Below are positions 1-5,358 of a stretch of 10,889 nt of DNA, in pieces. Source of the DNA: Bacteroidota bacterium (GTDB lineage: Bacteria > Bacteroidota > Bacteroidia > Chitinophagales > Chitinophagaceae); the NCBI GenBank assembly GCA_023392185.1, contig JAEVZP010000231.1, positions 1-10,889 on the forward strand, written 5' to 3'. Both the position numbers and the translations under genes were made by a program. How positions within the stretch are numbered: position 1 is the first letter of the stretch; each line of letters starts with the position of its first letter. Under the pieces are notes generated by a model. It searched no databases, had not been told where the DNA came from, and was given only the letters and a program-made list of their open reading frames with translations.

Positions 1-388
1 ATTCGGTGGCTACCACCCAGCTTTTGGCCCGCAGAGCCGGCAGGCTGCTGCTGTCGGGCAGGAGCAGGGTCATCTCGTTGCGCCAGCGCGAAGTAGTGTG
101 CAGCCGCCCCCCGCTCATTTGGAGCACCGTATCAATGTAGGGAGCAGCAACCGGCCGGTCGGCGTCATCAACGGCGATACCCAGCCGGGCACGGCGGCTC
201 AGGGCGCGGGGCGACAGCAGCGCCGCAGGGTTGGAGACCGGTGGACTGCCCGCCTTATCTGCCAGCCCAATCCGGTAGATATACTGCGGGCCCTGTGCCT
301 GCGCCGTTTGCGGTTTGCCGGCCGCTATCAGCAGCAGGCTGCCGGTCAGGGCCAGCGGAAAGATCTTTTTGAGTACCTGATAAGGCAT
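1..388 (-). CDS. Secreted S8 (subtilisin-family) serine peptidase, N-terminal part only
   Basis: The reading frame runs from an ATG at 388 down to base 1 with no stop, so 129 codons are visible and the catalytic domain lies outside the window. The first ~32 residues are a signal peptide: basic start (MPYQVLKK), hydrophobic core (LALTGSLLLIAA) and an AQA-type cleavage site. After it come features I recognise from the propeptide region of Bacteroidota S8 peptidases: YIYRIGLADKAG, then SNPAALLSPRALSRRARLG (the 'S-x-RA-x-x-RR-x-x-x-G' motif), then a PVAAPYIDTV stretch. No Asp/His/Ser catalytic motif is visible because of the truncation. Proteins of this kind are usually exported, often through the type IX system, but its C-terminal sorting domain cannot be seen here. 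The gene follows the lipoprotein gene on the same strand across a terminator, so it probably has its own promoter. Confidence 0.75.
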   Translation of the reverse strand, partial: MPYQVLKKIFPLALTGSLLLIAAGKPQTAQAQGPQYIYRIGLADKAGSPPVSNPAALLSPRALSRRARLGIAVDDADRPVAAPYIDTVLQMSGGRLHTTSRWRNEMTLLLPDSSSLPALRAKSWVVATE

Positions 389-391
389 GTC

Positions 392-399
392 CAAAGTTA
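392..399 (-). promoter_or_regulatory. Possible -7 promoter element of the S8 peptidase gene
   Basis: Read on the minus strand the bases are TAACTTTG, a full match to the Bacteroidota -7 consensus TAnnTTTG. It sits directly after the terminator T-run and only 3 bases before the ATG, which would make the transcript leaderless or nearly so. No TTTG or TTG is found at the expected distance upstream, so this may be chance. Confidence 0.25.
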
Positions 400-426
400 A
401 AAAAAAGGCATCCGGAGATGCCTTTT
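399..426 (-). terminator. Rho-independent terminator of the lipoprotein gene
   Basis: Positions 403-412 and 417-426 form a perfect 10-base-pair stem (GGCATC core flanked by A/T pairs) around a 4-base loop. On the minus strand it is followed by a run of eight T (406 down to 399). It begins 5 bases after the lipoprotein stop codon and separates that gene from the S8 peptidase gene. The A-tract on the other side means it could also work weakly on the plus strand, but no plus-strand gene enters it. Confidence 0.85.
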
Positions 427-431
427 CTGTT

Positions 432-1169
432 TTAATCGTTGTAGTTAAAAGCTTTCATCACAACAGCCGTTCCTTTTCGGAACGCTGCCACGCCGGGGTC
501 GTAAGTCCAGTGGATAAACCGCTTCTCGATAAGACCAACATTAGCTGCATATTTCTCCATGCTATAAGTGCGATAGGCATAGGCAGTTGGCTGCTTTTCC
601 GGGTCATTCTGCTTTTCGTCCACCTGATTAACCGTAAGGGTGTTTTCAAAAAGCTTGTACTCGTTTTGGTAAGAAGCGCCTACTGCGGAATAGTTATACT
701 TCCAGTCGCGATAGAACAGGCGGCTCTGATCGAGGGTAGAGATAAACTCGTTGCCGTTCCACTGCCGCTTTTCCTGCACAGGATATACCTGCTTTACGAA
801 GTGCAGGCCGTCCTCAATCCACTCCAGCCTTTCGGTTGTTTGAGTGACCCGGAAGTTGCTGTGTAGCTGCCAGCGCTCCGAAGCATCTTTGCGGCGCGAA
901 ACGGTTATCAGATACGACAGCCGACCCGCATTATCAGTGAGGGTATCAGCCACCACATAGCGCAGGTCCATGTAGTGGTGTGTCTCAGTGCCCAGGAAAT
1001 CATTCCAGTAGGTAGAGTCCACATGATACTCTACAAAATGGCCTTTGTACAGGGGAAAATAGGCCGCATCGTCGGTAACAGCCGGAGAGGGCGTTTTGTC
1101 CTTTGTGCAGGAAGCCAGGAAGAAAAGCGGAACAAAAAGCAGCAAAAACGATAAGCGAAGCAGCTTCAT
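432..1169 (-). CDS. Predicted lipoprotein of unknown function
   Basis: A 245-residue protein that I do not recognise as a named family. The N-terminus is a lipoprotein signal: MKLLR, a very hydrophobic stretch (residues 6-18), then the lipobox LASC with the lipidated cysteine at residue 21. The mature part is soluble, rich in Tyr, Trp and charged residues, without membrane segments or repeats; it starts with a 'YFPLYKGHFVEYHVDSTY' stretch of the kind seen in small uncharacterised Bacteroidota lipoproteins. The ATG at 1169 was preferred over an in-frame TTG three codons upstream because it begins directly with the basic residue of the signal peptide. It is 81 bases downstream of mnmA on the same strand, has a candidate promoter of its own in that gap and a strong terminator after its stop, so it is likely a single-gene unit. 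Cell-envelope location is inferred from the lipobox. Confidence 0.8.
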   Translation of the reverse strand: MKLLRLSFLLLFVPLFFLASCTKDKTPSPAVTDDAAYFPLYKGHFVEYHVDSTYWNDFLGTETHHYMDLRYVVADTLTDNAGRLSYLITVSRRKDASERWQLHSNFRVTQTTERLEWIEDGLHFVKQVYPVQEKRQWNGNEFISTLDQSRLFYRDWKYNYSAVGASYQNEYKLFENTLTVNQVDEKQNDPEKQPTAYAYRTYSMEKYAANVGLIEKRFIHWTYDPGVAAFRKGTAVVMKAFNYND

Positions 1170-1211
1170 AGAAGACAATCGGAGGAATGCAGAAGGGTGG
1201 ATTACGGGAGG

Positions 1212-1241
1212 TAAATATAAGCCAAAGCGGCACGGTTCAAA
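1212..1241 (-). promoter_or_regulatory. Candidate promoter of the lipoprotein gene
   Basis: On the minus strand, TTTG (1241-1238) and TATATTTA (1219-1212, seven of eight matches to TAnnTTTG) are separated by 18 bases. The same spacing is seen at the better promoter before the HU gene. It would give a 5' leader of about 35 bases. Confidence 0.35.
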
Positions 1242-1250
1242 GAACCAGGC

Positions 1251-2357
1251 CTATAAATGCTGAATAATGCCGCCGCCAATCACGTCGTCGCCTTCGTAAA
1301 ACACCGCGCTCTGCCCCGGTGCAATCCCGGAAACGGCATGGTCGAAATGCACCAAAACGCTCTCGGGATCGGCGGGATCGGCCTGCAAAAAGCCGGTGGT
1401 ACCGGGATCTTTATAACGGATTTTAGTGATCGCCGCCATGCCGTCGGTCACGCCCGGATATTTCATCCAGTTAATCCCCTTCACGCGCATGTCCACACTC
1501 TTCAGGTCTTCGGGATTGCCCAGCACCACCGTATTGGTTTCGGGGTGAATTTCGGTTACAAACACGGGCCTTCCCAGCGCAATATCCAGTCCTTTGCGCT
1601 GCCCGATGGTGTAAAACGGATAGCCTTTGTGCTTGCCCACCACGGTGCCGTCGGTCAATACATAATTTCCGCCATCCAACCGTGCTTCCAGCCCTTCTAC
1701 GTTGCGCTTCAGAAAACCCCGGTAGTCGTTATCCGGCACAAAGCAGATTTCGTAGCTCTCCGCTTTTTGGGACAACTCCACATAGCCTCTTTCTGCCGCC
1801 ATTTTCCGAACTTCCGTTTTCAGAAATCCGCCCAGCGGAAACAAGGTGCGCGAAAGGGTTTCCTGCGGCAATCCCCACAACACATAGCTTTGGTCTTTGG
1901 TAAGGTCGTGGGCTTTGCTCAAGACCCAGCGCCCGCCTTCTTCGCGCACCTGCGCATAATGGCCGGTAGCAATAAAATCGCAGCCCAGCGCGTCGGCGCG
2001 TTTCAGCAGCGCCGCCCATTTAATATGGGTATTGCACAAAACACAGGGGTTGGGCGTGCGGCCCGCAAGGTACTCGTCCACAAAATTCTGCACTACAAAA
2101 TCGCCAAACTCGTCGCGGATGTCAATCACATAATGCGGAAACCCGTGATCCACCGCCGCCTGCCGGGCATCGTTGAACGAATCGAGATTGCAACAGCCGG
2201 TTTCTTTTTTGCCGCTCGTGCCCACCGACGTGGCGTAATCCCACGTCTTCATGGTGATGCCCACTACCTCGTAGCCTTCCTCGTGCAGGAGCAGCGCCGC
2301 CACGGTACTGTCAATACCGCCGCTCATCGCCACAAGCACTTTTCCTTTGTTTTTCAT
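1251..2357 (-). CDS. mnmA: tRNA-specific 2-thiouridylase MnmA
   Basis: A 368-residue protein, a normal length for the family. MnmA adenylates U34 of the tRNAs for Lys, Glu and Gln and replaces its 2-oxygen by sulfur delivered as a persulfide relay; it acts in the cytoplasm. Visible motifs: the PP-loop SGGIDS (residues 12-17) that binds ATP; TPNPCVLCN (101-109) with the first catalytic cysteine, Cys108; ATGHYAQV (130-137); KDQSYVLW (154-161); and AESYEICFVPD (199-209) with the second catalytic cysteine, Cys205. The C-terminal third (from about residue 220) holds the usual beta-barrel with the GQRKGL-type motif. The ATG at 2357 starts directly before the first beta strand of the PP-loop domain. 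The gene is divergent from aroB and has a good -7 element upstream. A lipoprotein gene follows after 81 bases. Confidence 0.97.
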   Translation of the reverse strand: MKNKGKVLVAMSGGIDSTVAALLLHEEGYEVVGITMKTWDYATSVGTSGKKETGCCNLDSFNDARQAAVDHGFPHYVIDIRDEFGDFVVQNFVDEYLAGRTPNPCVLCNTHIKWAALLKRADALGCDFIATGHYAQVREEGGRWVLSKAHDLTKDQSYVLWGLPQETLSRTLFPLGGFLKTEVRKMAAERGYVELSQKAESYEICFVPDNDYRGFLKRNVEGLEARLDGGNYVLTDGTVVGKHKGYPFYTIGQRKGLDIALGRPVFVTEIHPETNTVVLGNPEDLKSVDMRVKGINWMKYPGVTDGMAAITKIRYKDPGTTGFLQADPADPESVLVHFDHAVSGIAPGQSAVFYEGDDVIGGGIIQHL

Positions 2358-2397
2358 CAGTCAATTTTCCGGAAAATGAGTCGTTTTTTCCGGCCTG

Positions 2398-2405
2398 CAA
2401 AGGTA
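2398..2405 (-). promoter_or_regulatory. -7 promoter element of mnmA
   Basis: The minus strand reads TACCTTTG, a full match to the Bacteroidota -7 consensus TAnnTTTG. It lies 40 bases before the mnmA ATG, giving a leader of roughly 30 bases that contains the palindrome TTTTCCGGAAAA (2365-2376). There is no clear TTTG at the -33 distance, only a T-rich tract. Confidence 0.5.
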
Positions 2406-2496
2406 CTCGAAGGGTCAACGGCGGGTCGTTAAAAAATATTGATAGGTGGATTTGGAGGTAAGAAACGGCGCATCTTAGAACGCGATTGGTTTTTGT

Positions 2497-2508
2497 TGTG
2501 TGTGTGTG
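2497..2508. repeat. Short TG microsatellite
   Basis: Six TG dinucleotides in a row, directly before the first GTAGAGAC palindrome. It lies in the mnmA-aroB gap (2358-2741), a 384-base stretch that I read as non-coding: it holds the mnmA promoter, this tract, two long palindromes, a heptamer array and the aroB start region. Confidence 0.6.
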
Positions 2509-2513
2509 TACGT

Positions 2514-2541
2514 GTAGAGACAAGGCATGCCTTGTCTCTAC
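2514..2541. repeat. 28-base perfect palindrome, GTAGAGAC family, copy 1
   Basis: The left half is GTAGAGACAAGGCA (2514-2527) and the right half is its exact reverse complement (2528-2541). It has no terminator T-run and no adjacent transposase. The outer eight bases GTAGAGAC recur at other palindromes in this window with a different core. From memory, such elements are scattered in many Bacteroidota genomes. Confidence 0.85.
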
Positions 2542-2623
2542 GTGGTCCTTTTCTATTCGTGGTCTATGCTCGTCTCTACATCGCCCAAAATGTATTTGCA
2601 ATATCTATGGGATTATCAGGCAG

Positions 2624-2648
2624 GAGACAAGGCATGCCTTGTCTCTAC
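2624..2648. repeat. GTAGAGAC-family palindrome, copy 2
   Basis: The same core as copy 1 (GAGACAAGGCA and its reverse complement, 22 perfectly palindromic bases at 2624-2645), but the outermost GTA on the left is lost while the TAC on the right (2646-2648) is kept. A lone right half, GTCTCTACATCGCC, is found at 2572-2585 and matches the flank of this copy (GTCTCTACATTGCC, 2641-2654) at 13 of 14 bases, which suggests a partly deleted third element between the two. Confidence 0.8.
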
Positions 2649-2684
2649 ATTGCCTGGAATATTGTACATCAACAGGCGCCACCC

Positions 2685-2719
2685 TGCGTCCTGATACCTG
2701 ATACTTCCTACTTGATACT
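2685..2719 (+). repeat. Heptamer array TGATACY upstream of aroB, five units
   Basis: Five consecutive 7-base units in strict phase, consensus TGATACC/TGATACT; units 2, 3 and 5 match exactly and units 1 and 4 are degenerate. A longer array of the same heptamer lies before the ABC permease gene (7576-7631) and an inverted one after it (8934-8961). The last unit runs into TACTTTTG, a candidate -7 element for aroB. Confidence 0.75.
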
Positions 2720-2723
2720 TTTG
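2716..2723 (+). promoter_or_regulatory. Candidate -7 element of aroB
   Basis: TACTTTTG matches TAnnTTTG fully. It lies 19 bases before the TTG taken as the aroB start, so the leader would be about 10-12 bases. The first four bases belong to the last heptamer unit. No TTTG is present at the -33 distance, so support is partial. Confidence 0.4.
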
Positions 2724-2741
2724 CCTTTCATCTACCACCTT

Positions 2742-3779
2742 TTGTCTCCCAAATCTCTTCCCTTCGGCTCTGCCACCGTTTCCTTTTTTCCCCAGGGAAC
2801 GGTAGAAGCCCTGCACCAACAGGCTCCGCCTGAGACCACGATTGTCCTCACCGACAGCAACGTCTCCCGGCTACATGCACCACTCTTGGAAGACTACCGG
2901 AAAATCGTTGTTCCGGCGGGTGAAGGCTCCAAAAGTGTGGAAATGCTGGCGCAGGTAGCAGCCCAATGCCTGCAATTGGGTGTCGATCGAAAAACGCTGT
3001 TACTCGGCATTGGCGGCGGCATGATTACCGATTTAACCGGTTTTGTAGCCGCCGTTTTGATGCGCGGCCTTCCGGTAGCCTTCGCGCCAACCACCGTTCT
3101 GGCCATGGTGGACGCCGCCTGGGGCGGCAAAAACGGCGTGAATCTGGGCGAAACCAAGAACATTCTGGGAACGATCCGGCAGCCCCTTTTTGTGATGCAC
3201 CTGCCCCAAACTTTGGAAACACTTCCCCAAACCGAATGGGCCGCCGGGTTTGCCGAAATCATCAAATATAGCTGTATTGCAGCGCCTCAGATTCTGGATG
3301 ACTTAGAAGAAAAAGATCTCTCCTTTTTCCGGAAAAACGAGGCAGCGATGATGTCTCTCGTGGCTCGTTGTGTAACCCTGAAAAGCGATTTTGTGCAGGC
3401 CGACGAGCACGAAACCGGCGTTCGGCGTTTTCTCAATTTTGGACACACGATGGGTCATGCCGTAGAGCGGCAGTGCAACCTTTCGCACGGCGCAGCCGTG
3501 GGGCTGGGAATGCTGTTTGCGGCCCGGCTTTCGGCGCAGTTATGCGGTCTTTCGCCGGAAGTAGAAATGCGGCTGGAAAAACTGTTGATTCGCTACGGTT
3601 TGCCGGTACATCAAAAGCTGGAACCGGAAAAAACCATTGCGCTCATGCAAAACGATAAAAAGCGCGTCGGCAGCGAGGTGTTGTTTGTTTTGCTGGAAAG
3701 TCTGGGAAATCCCCTCGCCTACCCGCTTTCGTGGGATGTTCTTTACCGCTTTTTAGAAACCGATCCGCGATGGAGCTAA
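2742..3779 (+). CDS. aroB: 3-dehydroquinate synthase AroB
   Basis: AroB converts DAHP to 3-dehydroquinate, the second step of the shikimate pathway, in the cytoplasm with NAD+ and a divalent metal. From the TTG at 2742 the protein has 345 residues, normal for the family. Motifs: IGGGMITDLTGFVA (90-103, NAD binding and core), PTTVLAMVDAAWGGKNGVN (116-134), the metal ligands Glu172 (GFAEIIKYS), His235 (LNFGHT) and His249 (SHGAAV), and DEHETGVRRF (221-230). The usual GGKTGVN and HGEAV read GGKNGVN and HGAAV here. The open frame extends to 2439, but that part is made of palindromes and heptamer repeats and has no AroB similarity. TTG 2742 is the last start codon before the conserved part (FGSATVSFF); TTG at 2712 or 2721 is possible. 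It overlaps aroA by 10 bases, so the two are co-transcribed and probably translationally coupled. Confidence 0.93.
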   Translation: MSPKSLPFGSATVSFFPQGTVEALHQQAPPETTIVLTDSNVSRLHAPLLEDYRKIVVPAGEGSKSVEMLAQVAAQCLQLGVDRKTLLLGIGGGMITDLTGFVAAVLMRGLPVAFAPTTVLAMVDAAWGGKNGVNLGETKNILGTIRQPLFVMHLPQTLETLPQTEWAAGFAEIIKYSCIAAPQILDDLEEKDLSFFRKNEAAMMSLVARCVTLKSDFVQADEHETGVRRFLNFGHTMGHAVERQCNLSHGAAVGLGMLFAARLSAQLCGLSPEVEMRLEKLLIRYGLPVHQKLEPEKTIALMQNDKKRVGSEVLFVLLESLGNPLAYPLSWDVLYRFLETDPRWS

Positions 3780-5038
3780 CCGTTTTTCCGTCCCGGCTCC
3801 GGGGAACTATCCAGGTTCCGGCCTCCAAAAGCGATTTTCAGCGGGCCTGTGCAGCGGCTTTGCTTTACAATGGAAAAACCATTTTAAAAAATCCCGGAAC
3901 GTCCGCCGATGACCGGGCGGCGCTGCAACTGGCGGTGGATTTAGGCCTGGAGGTTCTTTCGGAAGAACCGGGAGTAGCAACCGTTCAAAGTACCGGAAAA
4001 GTTCGGCCCCGGACGCAGGAGGTTTTTTGCGGCGAAAGCGGACTGGCAACACGCCTTTTTATCCCCATTGCTGCCGCGAGCAGTGAAAAAATCAGTTTTT
4101 CCGGAAAAGGCAGTTTGCTGACCCGGCCTTTAAAGTTTTTCTATAAAGTCTTACCCCAACTGGGAGTCAGCGTTTGGGGAAACGGGCAAACCCTTCCGAT
4201 AACCGTTCAGGGACCGTTGCAGCCGCAAGATTTGGTGGTGGACGGCAGCCTGTCTTCGCAGTTCAGCAGCGGTTTGCTGTTTGCCTTTGCAGCGGCGGCG
4301 CAGAACGAAGTGTTTCTTCGGATAGAGAATCCGGTTTCGCAGCCTTATCTCCACATGACCGTAGCGACCCTGCGGGCTTTTGGAAAGGAAATTATTCCGG
4401 AAAGAAACGCTGTTTTTCGCATTTTTGGGAAAACAGAAGCGCATCCGAAAGAGATTCTCTATTGTGTGGAAAGCGATTGGAGCAGCGCAGCCGTGTGGCT
4501 GATTGCTGCGGCTTTGGGCGCAGACATTGCTCTGAAAGGTCTTTCCCTGCAAAGCCTTCAGGCCGATCGGGTTTTGGTGGATATTTTGTGCCAGACCGGC
4601 GTAGCGGTCTTTATGGAGAACGGCATCATTCTTATTTCCGGAAAACCCAAAAATGGTTTTTCCTTTGACCTCACCCATGCCCCCGATTTATTTCCGGTGC
4701 TGGCCATACTGGCTTTTTCCAGCCCCGGTGAGAGCCGCATTTCCGGACTCCACCGCCTCATTCATAAAGAAAGCAACCGCCTTCAATCGGTCGCCGAAAT
4801 GCTGCGACAAGGCGGGATTTCATTCAAAATTTCCGGAAATGAGATGGTGATTCCGGGAGGTCAAACGTTCGGCACCGCAACGGTTGCTTCCGCCAACGAT
4901 CACCGGATTGTAATGGCAGCCGCGCTGGCAGCCCTGAACGCTGCCGGACCGGTCCGGATTGCAGGCGTGGAAGCAATTGCGAAATCGTACCCGGCGTTTT
5001 TAGAGGATTTGAAAGCACTGGGTGGGCGTATTGAATGA
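3770..5038 (+). CDS. aroA: 3-phosphoshikimate 1-carboxyvinyltransferase (EPSP synthase) AroA
   Basis: AroA joins shikimate-3-phosphate and phosphoenolpyruvate to give EPSP, the sixth step of the shikimate pathway. From the ATG at 3770, inside the end of aroB, the protein has 422 residues, normal for the family. Motifs: PASKSDFQRA (17-26; Lys20, Ser21, Arg25 bind shikimate phosphate), CGESGLATRLF (87-97; the PEP loop, Arg95), SSQFSSGLL (162-170), PYLHMT (192-197), HAPDLFPVLA (303-312; the general-base Asp305), KESNRL (333-338), NDHR (376-379) and AKSYP (404-408; Lys405). The PEP loop, usually GNAGTAMRPL, is changed: Leu92 and Leu96 replace the usual Thr and Pro. Three copies of TTTCCGGAAA lie in the gene. 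A 320-base gap separates it from aroC. An upstream in-frame ATG at 3731 was rejected because residues before 3770 overlap AroB and lack similarity. Confidence 0.95.
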   Translation: MELTVFPSRLRGTIQVPASKSDFQRACAAALLYNGKTILKNPGTSADDRAALQLAVDLGLEVLSEEPGVATVQSTGKVRPRTQEVFCGESGLATRLFIPIAAASSEKISFSGKGSLLTRPLKFFYKVLPQLGVSVWGNGQTLPITVQGPLQPQDLVVDGSLSSQFSSGLLFAFAAAAQNEVFLRIENPVSQPYLHMTVATLRAFGKEIIPERNAVFRIFGKTEAHPKEILYCVESDWSSAAVWLIAAALGADIALKGLSLQSLQADRVLVDILCQTGVAVFMENGIILISGKPKNGFSFDLTHAPDLFPVLAILAFSSPGESRISGLHRLIHKESNRLQSVAEMLRQGGISFKISGNEMVIPGGQTFGTATVASANDHRIVMAAALAALNAAGPVRIAGVEAIAKSYPAFLEDLKALGGRIE

Positions 5039-5052
5039 AATTTTCCAGGAAT

Positions 5053-5246
5053 GTGGCAGGCGTAGCCTGCAGGATAGTTCGACATAGGCAAAGCCTACGC
5101 CGAACGGGCGGGCATACGGCCTGAATTTTCCGGAAATCGTAGCAGGCGCTGCCTGCAAACGGGGCAGCCTAAAGCCGAACAGGAACTGAGAACGTTCGGC
5201 GAAAGCTGTGCTTTTGTCGGATTATCCCGCAGGCTATGCCTGCCAC
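5053..5246. repeat. Inverted repeat pair with hairpins in the aroA-aroC gap
   Basis: Copy 1 (5053-5106, plus) and copy 3 (5193-5246, minus) are each 54 bases and align without gaps at 45 of 54 positions. Each has a GCAGGC-NNN-GCCTGC hairpin (5056-5070; 5229-5243) followed by a second hairpin. In copy 1 that second stem is TAGGC/GCCTA around AAA (5085-5097), nested in GTTCG/CGAAC (5077-5081, 5101-5105). In copy 3 the inner stem is AAAGC/GCTTT, so two pairs changed on both sides. A shorter, degraded copy 2 in the plus direction (5140-5180) keeps the first hairpin (GCAGGC-GCT-GCCTGC, 5142-5156) and the GCCGAAC end. The arms could also pair with each other over the full 54 bases. I see no gene in 5039-5358; the rest of the gap (5247-5358) is A/T-rich with no clear promoter match, though aroC must be transcribed from here or from aroBA. 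Confidence 0.8.
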
Positions 5247-5358
5247 CGTCGAAAAAAATTCCGCACAAAAACAGACCTTTGCTTCCACATTTCTTTTGTC
5301 TTTAAGGGCGAACACGCAGGTTTTCCCCTAGGGTTTATTCTTCTTTGTCTCCCCACCC

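Noticed and set aside
1234..1246. GGTTC-AAA-GAACC hairpin just after mnmA as a terminator.
   Set aside because: Only five base pairs and no T-run on the minus strand after it.
1257..2432. 391-codon open frame on the plus strand opposite mnmA.
   Set aside because: It is antisense to a clearly conserved gene, has a composition typical of a shadow frame (rich in His, Arg, Ala) and no recognisable motif.
2514..2648. CRISPR array from the two similar repeats.
   Set aside because: Only two copies, of unequal length, fully palindromic, without regular spacers or cas genes.
2439..2741. N-terminal extension of aroB (open frame continues to a TTG at 2439).
   Set aside because: The extension translates palindromes and heptamer repeats (for example ETRHALSL comes from the GTAGAGAC palindrome in several frames) and has no AroB similarity; it would make the protein about 100 residues too long.
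4944..4957. 14-base palindrome CCGGACCGGTCCGG in aroA.
   Set aside because: It is GC-rich coding sequence, occurs once, and is plausibly chance.
5039..5358. A small gene or riboswitch in the aroA-aroC gap.
   Set aside because: The frames that cross it are made from the hairpin repeats, and no known riboswitch layout or conserved protein is visible.
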